Positions 51,815 through 60,644 of a DNA stretch of 64,000 nt are shown here, in pieces (within the stretch, counting starts at the first letter, position 1; each line of letters begins with the position of its first letter). The stretch spans positions 1 through 64,000 of the forward strand of contig JBGAGK010000004.1 in the NCBI GenBank assembly GCA_044226785.1, in the 5' to 3' direction. The notes below the pieces were generated by a model. It ran no database searches. It was not told the origin of the DNA and worked only from the letters and a program-made list of their open reading frames with translations. The stretch is from TMP-86 sp039807285 (GTDB lineage: Bacteria; Pseudomonadota; Gammaproteobacteria; Steroidobacterales; Steroidobacteraceae). The position numbers were made by a program, and so were the translations under genes.

Positions 51815-53148
51815 AGCGCATCGCATGGTCTGCCCTCGATGAAGCCGGGCGAGCCGAAGCCCTGGCACGGCCGCCGCAGATACGAGATGCGGAACTGAGC
51901 GGAGCAGTCGCCAGCATCCTGGCGGAAGTGCGCAGATCCGGCGATGCCGCGTTGCGCGAATGTGCCGCCCGATTCGACCACGCCATGCTCGATGCAATCG
52001 CGGTTTCCGAGGCGGAGATGACCGCCGCCGAGGCGTCGGTGGATCCGGTGCTCGGAGAAGCGATTCGCGAGGCGGCAGCGCGGATCGAAGTGTTCCATCG
52101 CGCCTGCATGAGTGCTCCGGTGTCCCTGGATACGGCACCGGGTGTGCGTGTGGAGCGCCTGCCGCGCCCCATCGGGCGCGCAGGCCTGTATATACCGGCA
52201 GGGAGCGCTCCACTGCCCTCGACCGTCCTGATGCTGGCCATTCCGGCCAGGCTCGCCGGCTGCGCCGACGTGGTGCTCTGCTCGCCGCCCCGCCGGGATG
52301 GCAGCTGCGACCCGGCGGTGCTCCATGCCGCCCGCCATTGCGGCGTTCGCCGCATTTTCAAGGTGGGCGGAGCGCAGGCCATCGCGGCCATGGCCTACGG
52401 AACCGAATCGGTGCCGCGTTGTGACAAGCTGTTCGGCCCCGGCAGCGCCCATGTCACCGAAGCGAAACTCCAGGTCATGTGCAGCGCGGGCGGCGTGGCC
52501 ATCGACCTGCCGGCAGGCCCTTCGGAACTCCTGGTGATCGCCGACGAATCCGCCGATCCGGCATTCGTGGCGGCGGACCTGCTCTCCCAGGCCGAGCACG
52601 GGCCTGACTCCCAGGTGTTGCTGCTCACCGATTCCCCCGGCCTGCTGGATGCGGTGGTGCGGGAAGTCGAACGCCAGCAGGCGAGCGTGCCCCGCGCCGC
52701 AATCGTGCGCAAGGCGCTGTCGAACAGCCGGATGATCCTCCTCGACTCCATCGAGGAGGCCGTGGCCACCAGCAACTGCTATGCACCCGAACACCTGATC
52801 CTGCAGGTGCGCGAGCCACGCCAGTGGCTGGACCGCATCGAGTCTGCAGGCTCGGTGTTCCTTGGACCGTGGACGCCGGAGTCGCTGGGCGACTATTGCA
52901 GCGGCAGCAACCATGTATTGCCCACCGGCGGCTGGGCACGGAGCTTCAGCGGCGTGTCGGTGGCGAGCTTCCAGAAGCAGATCACCGTGCAGGCCTGCAG
53001 CCCGGCAGGGTTGGCAGCGATTGGCCCATGCGCCCTCACACTGGCCCAGGCCGAACAGCTCGAGGCACACGGCCGCGCCGTCACCGTGCGCCTGTGCGCG
53101 CTCGGAATCGGCGAACTCGGTTCTGCACGCGCGCGATCAGTCGCATGA
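51811..53148 (+). CDS. hisD: Histidinol dehydrogenase
   Basis: HisD oxidises histidinol to histidine in two NAD-dependent steps using zinc. The 445-residue protein has GRAGLYIPAGSAPLPSTVLM, VGGAQAIAAMAYGTESV, FGPGSAHVTEAK, DLPAGPSELLVIAD and the zinc-binding QAEHGPDSQ region. The late SGSNHVLPT segment is also typical. Length is within the family range (E. coli 434). The start at 51811 overlaps the end of the hisG reading (ATGA) and the stop overlaps hisC. The intact sequence contrasts with the damage in hisG just upstream. Confidence 0.96.
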   Translation: MKRIAWSALDEAGRAEALARPPQIRDAELSGAVASILAEVRRSGDAALRECAARFDHAMLDAIAVSEAEMTAAEASVDPVLGEAIREAAARIEVFHRACMSAPVSLDTAPGVRVERLPRPIGRAGLYIPAGSAPLPSTVLMLAIPARLAGCADVVLCSPPRRDGSCDPAVLHAARHCGVRRIFKVGGAQAIAAMAYGTESVPRCDKLFGPGSAHVTEAKLQVMCSAGGVAIDLPAGPSELLVIADESADPAFVAADLLSQAEHGPDSQVLLLTDSPGLLDAVVREVERQQASVPRAAIVRKALSNSRMILLDSIEEAVATSNCYAPEHLILQVREPRQWLDRIESAGSVFLGPWTPESLGDYCSGSNHVLPTGGWARSFSGVSVASFQKQITVQACSPAGLAAIGPCALTLAQAEQLEAHGRAVTVRLCALGIGELGSARARSVA

Positions 53149-54236
53149 GCATCCTCGGTCTGGCACGCCCGGACATCCGGGCCATGCAACCGTATTCTTC
53201 GGCGCGCACGGAAGAAGCCGTCGGTTCGACCTGGCTGAACGCCAACGAATCCCCGTGGCCGCCATTCGGTGCGGACACGACCTGGAACCGGTACCCGGAC
53301 CCCCAGCCGGCGGCTTTGATCCGGCGGCTGGCGCAACTATACGGCGTCGGTACCGACCAGTTGCTGGTGGGGCGCGGGAGCGACGAGGGAATCGATCTGC
53401 TGGTGCGCGCATTCTGTACGGCGGATCGCGATGCCATCCTGATCTCGCCCCCCACCTTCGGCATGTATGCGGTCTGCGCAAGGGTGCAGAATGCCGGGAT
53501 CGTGGAAGTACCCTTGCGTCGGGACTGCACACTGGACATCGACGCGATACGATCCGCCGTGAATCCCGCGGTCAAGATCGTCTTCGCCTGTGCACCCAAC
53601 AACCCGACCGGAGCCGGTACCCCGCGCACCACGCTCCTGGAGCTCGCATCGTCACTGTCCGGCCGTGCGCTGCTGGTCGTCGACGAGGCGTATGTCGAGT
53701 TCGCCGAACCGGGTGAAACGTTCGCAAGTGTCGCGAGTTCCGTCGGGGCTCTGGACAATCTGATCGTGTTGCGCACGCTCTCCAAGGCTTGGGCACTGGC
53801 GGGCATCAGGATCGGCGCGCTGCTCGCAAAGCCTGAAGTGATCAACCTGCTCCGCAGGATCATGCCGCCCTATCCGCTGCCGGCACCCTGTGTGGATGCG
53901 GCCCTGAGGGCGCTGTCCGATGCTGGTGCCCTGACGATGGAAGAGCGCTGCTCGCAGACGCGCCGGGAACGCAAGCGCATGCGCATCGCACTGGCCAGGC
54001 TGGCTTGCGTTCGCGAGGTGTTGCCCTCGCAGGCCAATTTCCTGACGGTCCGCTTCCACGACGCGGGTGCTGCCTGGCAGGCACTGCGCGATGCCGGAGT
54101 GGTGGCGCGCGATGTGCGGCGCCACCCGGGCCTGTGCGATGCCCTGCGCATCACGCTGGGTACGCCCGCCGAGAACGATCTCGTGGTCACACGCCTTCAT
54201 GCCGTGGGCGCCGATCGCGTGGCAAGTCCCGCATGA
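53145..54236 (+). CDS. hisC: Histidinol-phosphate aminotransferase
   Basis: HisC is a class I/II PLP aminotransferase that makes histidinol phosphate. It has LNANESPW near the start, GSDEGIDLLVRAF, APNNPTGA, VDEAYVEFAE and the Schiff-base Lys in TLSKAWALAGIRIG. At 363 residues it is complete. A longer open frame runs back into hisD, but the ATG at 53145 overlaps the hisD stop as ATGA and begins where the family begins. It is coupled to hisB downstream in the same way. Confidence 0.95.
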   Translation: MSILGLARPDIRAMQPYSSARTEEAVGSTWLNANESPWPPFGADTTWNRYPDPQPAALIRRLAQLYGVGTDQLLVGRGSDEGIDLLVRAFCTADRDAILISPPTFGMYAVCARVQNAGIVEVPLRRDCTLDIDAIRSAVNPAVKIVFACAPNNPTGAGTPRTTLLELASSLSGRALLVVDEAYVEFAEPGETFASVASSVGALDNLIVLRTLSKAWALAGIRIGALLAKPEVINLLRRIMPPYPLPAPCVDAALRALSDAGALTMEERCSQTRRERKRMRIALARLACVREVLPSQANFLTVRFHDAGAAWQALRDAGVVARDVRRHPGLCDALRITLGTPAENDLVVTRLHAVGADRVASPA

Positions 54237-55300
54237 AGCGCAAGGTGCTGTTCCTGGACCGCGACGGGTGTCTGGTGGTCGAGCCGCCCGACGAGCAACT
54301 CGACAGCTTCGAGAAGTTCGACCTGGTACCCGGCGTGGTGGCCGCATTGCAGCGCTGCGTCGCGGCCGGCTACGAGCTGGTGATGGTGAGCAATCAGGAC
54401 GGACTGGGGAGCGCGTCGTTTCCGGAGACCACCTTTCGCGGTCCGCAGGAACTGTTGCTGCGCATCCTCGCCTCCCAGGGCATTGCCTTCCATGAAATCC
54501 TGATCGACCGGAGCCTCGCGAATGACGGCTGCGACACCCGCAAGCCCGGCGTGGGCCTGCTGCGCAGGCACCTTGCGGACGATGACTGGAGCCGCGCCGA
54601 TTCCGCGGTGGTCGGGGACCGGGACAGCGACATGCAGCTCGCTGCGAACCTCGGCGTGCGCGGCTTTCGAGTGGGAGACAACGGCATGACGTGGAGTGCG
54701 ATCGCACATCGCCTGCTCGACCAGCCGCGCATCGCCCGTGTCGAGCGCACCACCCGCGAGACGCACATCGTCGTTTCAGTCGATCTGGACGCGAAGACCG
54801 AGCCGGATGTCTCCACGGGCATCGGCTTTTTCGATCACATGCTGGCACAACTGGGAAAGCACGGTGGATTTGCGCTCACGGTCAGGTGCCAGGGCGACCT
54901 CGAGGTCGATGAGCACCATACCATCGAAGACTGTGGGCTCGCCATCGGCTCCGCGCTGCGGCGCGCACTGGGCGACAAGCTGGGCATCGAGCGCTTCGGC
55001 TTTGAATTGCCGATGGACGAGGCCGCAGCCTCGGCGCGACTCGATCTGTCCGGACGTGCGTACTTTGCATTCGAGGGAGGGTTCGCGCGGGAGCGCCTCG
55101 GAAATCTTCCGACCGAACTGGTGCCGCACTTCTTCCGGTCCCTGTGCGACTCGCTGGGGGCCAACCTGCACCTGTCCGTGCGGGGCAGCGACTCTCACCA
55201 CATGGTCGAAGCATGCTTCAAGGTGGTGGGCCGGTCGCTCCGGCAGGCCGTGCGACGCGATGGCCTTGCCGTGCCGAGCACCAAGGGGATGCTCGCGTGA
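54233..55300 (+). CDS. hisB: Bifunctional histidinol-phosphatase / imidazoleglycerol-phosphate dehydratase
   Basis: The 355-residue protein joins an N-terminal HAD-type histidinol phosphatase (FLDRDGCLV at about residues 7-15, then VMVSNQDG and VGDRDSDM) to imidazoleglycerol-phosphate dehydratase (from about residue 165: GIGFFDHMLAQLGKHG, DEHHTIEDCGLAIG, DSHHMVEACFKVVGR with its metal-binding His clusters). The fusion and length match the E. coli type, which is common in Gammaproteobacteria and supports the taxonomic reading. It is coupled to hisC and hisH by four-base overlaps. Confidence 0.96.
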   Translation: MKRKVLFLDRDGCLVVEPPDEQLDSFEKFDLVPGVVAALQRCVAAGYELVMVSNQDGLGSASFPETTFRGPQELLLRILASQGIAFHEILIDRSLANDGCDTRKPGVGLLRRHLADDDWSRADSAVVGDRDSDMQLAANLGVRGFRVGDNGMTWSAIAHRLLDQPRIARVERTTRETHIVVSVDLDAKTEPDVSTGIGFFDHMLAQLGKHGGFALTVRCQGDLEVDEHHTIEDCGLAIGSALRRALGDKLGIERFGFELPMDEAAASARLDLSGRAYFAFEGGFARERLGNLPTELVPHFFRSLCDSLGANLHLSVRGSDSHHMVEACFKVVGRSLRQAVRRDGLAVPSTKGMLA

Positions 55301-55890
55301 GCGTTTCACTGGTCGACCATGGAGGCGCCAATATCGGCTCCGTCCTGCATGCCCTGCAGCGCCTCGGTGTGGAAGCCATCCTGACCACCGAAGCAACCGT
55401 CATCCGGCGTGCCGACCACGTGATCCTTCCAGGAGTCGGAGCGGCGCGCCCGGCGATGGCGCGCCTGCGTGAGATCGGACTCGTCGACGTGTTGCGATCC
55501 TTGAGTCAACCCGTACTGGGCATCTGTCTCGGGATGCAGCTCCTGTGCACGCATTCCGATGAGGGCGACGTGGACTGCCTGGGCGTCATCGACGCTCGCG
55601 TCAGAAGGTTTGACGAAACGACCCGCCTGCCCATACCCCACAGGGGCTGGAATCAGGTCGAGGCTTCCTGCCCTGCCCACCGGCTCTGTTCAGGCGCCGC
55701 GGGCCACGGCTGGGCGTACTTCGTGCACAGTTACGAAGTACCCGTGTGTTCCGCGACCGTCGCCGTCAGCACCTACGGGAGCGGATTCTCCGCCGCCATC
55801 GCCAGAGACAATTTCATGGGCGTGCAATTCCACCCGGAACGTTCCTCCGCATTCGGACAGGCTGTCCTGCGGAATTTCCTTTCCGCATGA
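55297..55890 (+). CDS. hisH: Imidazole glycerol phosphate synthase, glutaminase subunit
   Basis: HisH is a class I glutamine amidotransferase that supplies ammonia to HisF. The nucleophile Cys lies in GICLGMQLL, the His and Glu in FHPERSS, and the PGVGA oxyanion region is present. The family segment PHMGWN reads PHRGWN here. At 197 residues it is full length. The start is GTG at 55297, overlapping hisB as GTGA. It forms a complex with HisF; since hisF in this sequence has lost a catalytic loop, HisH could not work productively if that loss is real. Confidence 0.94.
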   Translation: MSVSLVDHGGANIGSVLHALQRLGVEAILTTEATVIRRADHVILPGVGAARPAMARLREIGLVDVLRSLSQPVLGICLGMQLLCTHSDEGDVDCLGVIDARVRRFDETTRLPIPHRGWNQVEASCPAHRLCSGAAGHGWAYFVHSYEVPVCSATVAVSTYGSGFSAAIARDNFMGVQFHPERSSAFGQAVLRNFLSA

Positions 55891-56618
55891 GCTTCAAGGT
55901 CGTTCCCGCGATCGATCTGCGTAGCGGCCGTGTGGTCCGGCTGCGGCAGGGCGACTACGCGCACGAGACCGTCTTCGGCCACGACCCCGTCGCGCTGGCG
56001 CAGCGCTACGCCGACGCGGGCGCGCAATGGCTGCATGTGGTCGATCTGGACGGGGCACGGGCGGGCCGGTTCGAGAATCTGGAAGTCATCGGCGCGATCG
56101 CGAGGATTGCCGGGCTGAACCTCCAGGCCGGTGGCGGCGTGCGTACGACCGCCGGCCTGCGGCAACTCTTCGATACCGGAGTCGCACGTGCCGTCATTGG
56201 AAGCATCGCGATCCGGCAGCCCGGGATCACGGTGCAATGGATTCATGAATTCGGCCCCGACCGGATCGTTCTGGCGCTGGACGTGCGTCCCCACGCGGGC
56301 GCATGGCACCTGCCCGTCAACGGCTGGACCGAGAACGCCGGCGTTGTGCTGGATGAACTGATTGCGCAATACGTCAAGGCGGGCGCGCGCCATGTGCTGT
56401 GCACCGACATTGCACGGGATGGCACGATGGAGGGCTTCAATCTGGCGCTGTACCGCGACCTGCACGCATCGCACCCCGGATTCGAGATCCTGGCATCCGG
56501 GGGCGCCTGTTCGCTCGACGATATCCGTGCGGCACGCCAGGCCGGAGTGGCCGGCGTGGTCCTGGGTCGAGTGCTGCTGGAAGGCAGCGTATCGATCGAG
56601 GATGCGCTCGAATGCTGA
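55887..56618 (+). CDS. hisA: ProFAR isomerase
   Basis: HisA is a TIM-barrel isomerase for the fourth step of histidine synthesis. The 243-residue protein carries the base Asp in VPAIDLRSGRVVRL, the QGDY segment, GGGVRT, and the acid Asp in CTDIARDGTMEGFN, with the second phosphate site SGG and GVVLGRVLLEG. No part is missing compared with E. coli (245 residues). It overlaps hisH by ATGA and hisF by seven bases. Confidence 0.95.
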   Translation: MSFKVVPAIDLRSGRVVRLRQGDYAHETVFGHDPVALAQRYADAGAQWLHVVDLDGARAGRFENLEVIGAIARIAGLNLQAGGGVRTTAGLRQLFDTGVARAVIGSIAIRQPGITVQWIHEFGPDRIVLALDVRPHAGAWHLPVNGWTENAGVVLDELIAQYVKAGARHVLCTDIARDGTMEGFNLALYRDLHASHPGFEILASGGACSLDDIRAARQAGVAGVVLGRVLLEGSVSIEDALEC

Positions 56619-57340
56619 GCCGGCGCATCATCTCCTGCCTCGATGTTCGCGACGGGCAGGTAGTCAAGGGCGTACGCTTTCGCGGCCACAGCGTCGTGGG
56701 CGACATTGCGGAGCTCGCGTTCCGCCATCGCGACCAGGGGGCGGATGAGCTGGTGTTCTACGACATCACCGCAAGCCCTGAAGGACGCAGCGTCGACAGG
56801 GCATGGGTCGAGTGCGTGGCGCGTGGTCTTGACATCCCGTTCTGCGTGGCCGGAGGTATCCGCTCGGTGGCTGAAGCCAGGGAGATACTGCGCGCCGGCG
56901 CCGACATGATTTCGGTCAACTCGCCGGCGCTGGAGCGCCCGGAGCTCATCGATGAACTGGCGGATGCGTTCGGCAGTCAGTGCGTGGTCGTCGGCATCGA
57001 CTCGCTCCGTGATACCGATGGCGAGTGGCGCGTGTGGCAATACACGGGTGAGCCTTCCCGGACCCGGGTGTCGCACCGGCGTACGCTGGACTGGATCAGC
57101 GAAGTGCAGGGCCGCGGAGCTGGAGAAATCGTGCTGAACTGCATGGGCAGTGTGCGCTCGGTCTGCCGCGTACCCCTGGTGGCATCGGGTGGCGCAGGGT
57201 CGTTCGAACATTTTCGCGCCGTGTTCACCAGAGCCGACGTGGATGGCGCCCTGGCCGCCAGCGTGTTCCATTCGGGCGCCATCGCGATTCCGGCGCTGAA
57301 GGCCTGGCTGCGCGAGCAGGACGTCCCGGTACGCCTGTGA
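56612..57340 (+). CDS. hisF: Imidazole glycerol phosphate synthase, cyclase subunit, with internal deletion
   Basis: HisF is the TIM-barrel cyclase that combines ammonia with PRFAR. The match to family sequences is close (IISCLDVRDGQVVKGVRF, FYDITASPEGR, VAGGIRS, SRTRVS, VASGGAGSFEHF), but after AGEIVLNCM at residue 178 the protein jumps to GSVRSVCRVP. Relatives carry here about 14 further residues, with a QDG-type loop that holds a conserved active-site Asp (Asp176 in the Thermotoga enzyme). The reading frame is kept, leaving 242 residues against 258 in E. coli. Without the loop, activity is unlikely. The loss is either a mutation or an assembly fault near 57146. Confidence 0.88.
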   Translation: MLSRRIISCLDVRDGQVVKGVRFRGHSVVGDIAELAFRHRDQGADELVFYDITASPEGRSVDRAWVECVARGLDIPFCVAGGIRSVAEAREILRAGADMISVNSPALERPELIDELADAFGSQCVVVGIDSLRDTDGEWRVWQYTGEPSRTRVSHRRTLDWISEVQGRGAGEIVLNCMGSVRSVCRVPLVASGGAGSFEHFRAVFTRADVDGALAASVFHSGAIAIPALKAWLREQDVPVRL

Positions 57341-57353
57341 AATCGGGAGCAAA

Positions 57354-57980
57354 ATGGTGAATCACGGCGATCTCGCACAACTCGACTGGGACAGCAGTGC
57401 CGGCCTTCTGCCGGCGATCGTGCAGCACTGGACGACCGGCGAGGTGCTGATGCTCGGTTACATGAATGCCGAGGCGCTGGCATCGACCCGGAGTTCCGGA
57501 TTCGTCACCTTCTGGAGCCGCAGCCGGCAGCGCCTGTGGCGCAAGGGTGAGACTTCAGGGAACGTGCTGATCGCAAAATCGATCCGAACCGACTGCGACC
57601 GGGACGCCCTGTTGATCCAGGCCGACCCGCGTGGGCCGACCTGCCACCTCATGACGTCGAGCTGTTTCGGTCGCGAAGAAAGGAAGTCCCTGGCATTTCT
57701 CGGCGAACTGGACGCGCTGGTCGCAAGGCGAAAGGCCGAACTGCCTGATCACAGCTACACGACCCGGCTTTTTCAGTCCGGCATCCGATGCATCGCACAG
57801 AAGGTGGGCGAAGAAGCCGTTGAGACCGCCCTCGCGGCCGTTGCACAGGACGATGAGGCGCTGCTGGGCGAGGCGGCCGACCTCATTTACCACCTGACGG
57901 TTCTCCTGCGGGCACGGGGACTGTCTCTCCAGGACCTTGCGGCAGTCCTGGAGCAGAGGCACGCAACGGCCACGGCCTGA
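57354..57980 (+). CDS. hisI: Bifunctional phosphoribosyl-AMP cyclohydrolase / phosphoribosyl-ATP pyrophosphatase
   Basis: The 208-residue protein joins the HisI cyclohydrolase (FWSRSRQRLWRKGETSGN, then the metal-binding DCDRD and GPTCH segments, about residues 40-100) to the HisE pyrophosphohydrolase (about 115-200, with KVGEEAVETALAA and EAADLIYHLTVLL). These catalyse steps two and three of the pathway. The fusion is the common enterobacterial and xanthomonad form. It lies 13 bases after hisF and ends the operon. Both domains look complete. Confidence 0.94.
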   Translation: MVNHGDLAQLDWDSSAGLLPAIVQHWTTGEVLMLGYMNAEALASTRSSGFVTFWSRSRQRLWRKGETSGNVLIAKSIRTDCDRDALLIQADPRGPTCHLMTSSCFGREERKSLAFLGELDALVARRKAELPDHSYTTRLFQSGIRCIAQKVGEEAVETALAAVAQDDEALLGEAADLIYHLTVLLRARGLSLQDLAAVLEQRHATATA

Positions 57981-58069
57981 ATTGCCCTGCACCGCTCAGG
58001 ACCGCTGTTGCGGACGTGCCGATGTCCGGCGCATGCGCTAGGATTCCGGCACGACAGAGGGAGTAACCC

Positions 58070-59914
58070 GTGAAACATCTCTGGAATTCCCGCATCGGGT
58101 TCTGCTGCAGCCTGATGGTGTTTTTCCTTGGGGCACCACTGGCTGCCCAGCAGGTCTCCGATGCGCCGGACCGACCGGCTCCGAAGTCCCGGTTCTGGGA
58201 CGACAAGCTCCTGTCCCAGCCCACCTACCGCGTACGTTCGCAGTTCAACGTCCGCATCCCGATGCGCGATGGCGTCATGCTCTCGCTCGACATCTACTAT
58301 CCCGATGCACCTGGAAAATTTCCAACCCTGGTGTATCGCACGCCCTACAGCAACAACAATCCCGGCGAGGTCGCACAGGGCAAGTGGTACGCCTCGCGCG
58401 GCTATGTGGTCGTGAAGGCCGACGTGCGCGGCAAGTATGACTCCGAAGGCGAGTGGTACACGTTCAGGCATGAAGCGGACGACGGCTACGATACGGACGA
58501 ATGGATCGGCCGGCAGCCCTGGAGCAACGGCCGGATCGGACTGATGGGCGGGTCGTACCTCGGCTACACCGAGATCACGCAGGCGATCCGCGGCAGCCGT
58601 TATCTGCAGGCCATGTCCGCTTCGGTCACGACTTCCAACGTCTACAACAACTGGGTGTATGTGGATGGCGCGTTCTTCTACGGCTTCGCATTTCCCTGGG
58701 GCAGCGTTTCAACCGACGGGCATGTCGACCAGACCGGGAATCCCGACGACTGGCCGAAGGCTTATTTCAACCTGCCGATCAGCACGTCGGATGCCGCGGC
58801 GGGCCACCATGACCCCGCGTATCGCGACTGGATGAATCATCCGCTGCGCACGGATCCGTACTGGAACGACATCAGTTACGAGGATCGGGTGCAGGATATC
58901 GGCATCCCCTATCTCACGGTGGATGGCTGGTACGACCTGTTCCTGCGCGGCGCCATTGCCGATCATCTCGCCATCCGCACGCACGGACGAACGGAGGCGG
59001 CGCGCAAGGGCAAGCGGCTGATCCTTGGGCCCTGGTCGCACGAGACGGGAGTCCGGTTCGTCAATCCGCCGACGGCGACCGACCGGGGCATCGACTTCGG
59101 TCCCGATGCACAGCTCAACCCGCAGTTCCTGTACTTGCGATGGCAGGACCATTACCTCAAGGGCATCGACAACGGAGCAGACAAGGACCCGCCGTTGAGC
59201 CTGTTCGTGATGGGCGAAAACAAATGGCGCGACGAGCAGGAATGGCCGCTCGCGCGCACGAAATTCACCCGCTACTACATCCACAGTGGCGGGAAGGCGA
59301 ACACGGCCACGGGCGATGGCACTCTGGCAACCTCCCGGCCGGGCCATGAACCCGAGGACCATTTCACCTACGATCCGGCGGATCCGGTGCCCACGAATGG
59401 CGGCAACACCTGCTGCAGCTCGGTGCCCGCCGGACCCCACGACCAGCGCAGGATCGAGACGCGCGAGGATGTCCTGGTCTATACGACACCGGTGCTTACG
59501 CAGGCGGTCGAGGTCACCGGTCCGCTGGAGATGAAGCTGTTTGCGGCCACATCAGCGAAAGACACCGACTGGACTGCCAAGCTGGTGGATGTGCATCCGG
59601 ACGGCTATGCCCAGAATATCCAGGACGGCATCGTGCGGGCACGCTACAACGGGTCGATCGGCCGATCAGCAACGCCAGTCGAACCCGGCAAGGTGATCGA
59701 ATACACCATCGACCTGTGGGCAACGAGCAACGTGTTCCTGGCCGGGCACCGGATCAGGCTGGAAGTTTCGAGCAGCAATTTCCCGCGCTTCGACCGGAAC
59801 CTCAACACCGGCGAGGATCCGGCAACGGCCACGCGCATGGAGCAGGCACGACAGACGATCTACCACTCCGCGCGCCACCCTTCCCACATTGTCCTGCCGA
59901 TCATCCCCCGGTGA
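58070..59914 (+). CDS. Secreted CocE/NonD (S15-fold) hydrolase
   Basis: The 614-residue protein has a signal peptide ending PLAAQQ, an alpha/beta-hydrolase domain and a C-terminal jelly-roll (from about residue 430). The triad is complete: Ser162 in GGSYLG, Asp289 in GWYDLF and His324 in GPWSHE. It should hydrolyse an ester or amide; members include cocaine esterase, glutaryl-7-ACA acylase and X-Pro peptidases. The GTG start follows AGGGAG. It is the active counterpart of the triad-less protein at 25153-27447, to which it is only distantly similar. It follows hisI after 89 bases. Confidence 0.88.
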   Translation: MKHLWNSRIGFCCSLMVFFLGAPLAAQQVSDAPDRPAPKSRFWDDKLLSQPTYRVRSQFNVRIPMRDGVMLSLDIYYPDAPGKFPTLVYRTPYSNNNPGEVAQGKWYASRGYVVVKADVRGKYDSEGEWYTFRHEADDGYDTDEWIGRQPWSNGRIGLMGGSYLGYTEITQAIRGSRYLQAMSASVTTSNVYNNWVYVDGAFFYGFAFPWGSVSTDGHVDQTGNPDDWPKAYFNLPISTSDAAAGHHDPAYRDWMNHPLRTDPYWNDISYEDRVQDIGIPYLTVDGWYDLFLRGAIADHLAIRTHGRTEAARKGKRLILGPWSHETGVRFVNPPTATDRGIDFGPDAQLNPQFLYLRWQDHYLKGIDNGADKDPPLSLFVMGENKWRDEQEWPLARTKFTRYYIHSGGKANTATGDGTLATSRPGHEPEDHFTYDPADPVPTNGGNTCCSSVPAGPHDQRRIETREDVLVYTTPVLTQAVEVTGPLEMKLFAATSAKDTDWTAKLVDVHPDGYAQNIQDGIVRARYNGSIGRSATPVEPGKVIEYTIDLWATSNVFLAGHRIRLEVSSSNFPRFDRNLNTGEDPATATRMEQARQTIYHSARHPSHIVLPIIPR

Positions 59915-59948
59915 TCACGGGTCGAATCGAAATATTGCGGCAATGGGC

Positions 59949-60644
59949 TCAGGGACTACCCTGCAGCCGGCCTGACCAGTCCTCGACCGCGTTGGCCTCG
60001 AGGCGGCGCAGGGCCAAGCGTCGCCAACCCTCCGGCAGATGCGCCAGCGCCGCCATGGCAGACAGCTCCTGGCGATCGAGCGGATTCACGTACAGCACGC
60101 GTCGGAGCCGATCGACAGTCCAGTCGGGCGAACGGCGCTCGAGCAGTTGCAGTGCATCCCCGGGCGCCACGAACCCCGGTTCGAGCACGCGGTAATACCA
60201 GCCGGTCCGGCCGCTATCCTGCACCCTCCGGGCCATGTCGGGGACTCCAAAACGCAAGTTGAGCCTCCAGCAGGGCTGACGTCCCTGGCTCACTTCGATG
60301 AGCGCGGTGCCCGCGCGAAACACATCGCCCACGGCAACGCTGCCCTCGTCCAGGCCACCCGTCGAGAAGTTTTCGCCGAAGGCACCCGGATGGCGCAGCA
60401 GCGGCAGGTCACCCAGCTCTGCCTGCCATCGCGGATAATGATCCCGGGTGTAATGGTGAACGGCCTTGTCCGGCCCACCGTGATGCTTGCGGTCGCCCTG
60501 GGCATCACCCGCGAACCCCTCCCTGCCCAGCCACACGCGATCAGTCCGCGGATGCTTGTCGATGCCGCTGGGAACCTGCCTGGGACCGAGCGGCGCGACG
60601 GGGCCGGTGAGCAGGTTGTCGATGCAAATGCCAGATGTCGTCAT
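59949..60644 (-). CDS. MOSC-domain protein, YiiM type
   Basis: The 231-residue protein has a MOSC domain (about residues 25-165) with DGDRKHHGGPDKAVHHY-like spacing, GAFGENFS and the Cys that binds molybdenum cofactor in QGRQPCWRLNLRFG, followed by the short helical C-terminal region seen in YiiM. YiiM-type proteins reduce N-hydroxylated bases such as 6-hydroxylaminopurine using molybdenum cofactor. The start overlaps the stop of the upstream PhzF-family gene (ATGA at 60641-60644). No sulfite-oxidase-type or molybdenum genes are nearby. Confidence 0.87.
   Translation of the reverse strand: MTTSGICIDNLLTGPVAPLGPRQVPSGIDKHPRTDRVWLGREGFAGDAQGDRKHHGGPDKAVHHYTRDHYPRWQAELGDLPLLRHPGAFGENFSTGGLDEGSVAVGDVFRAGTALIEVSQGRQPCWRLNLRFGVPDMARRVQDSGRTGWYYRVLEPGFVAPGDALQLLERRSPDWTVDRLRRVLYVNPLDRQELSAMAALAHLPEGWRRLALRRLEANAVEDWSGRLQGSP

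Noticed and set aside
58070..59914. The CocE hydrolase as part of the his operon.
   Set aside because: An 89-base gap, its own ribosome site and an unrelated function make co-regulation doubtful.
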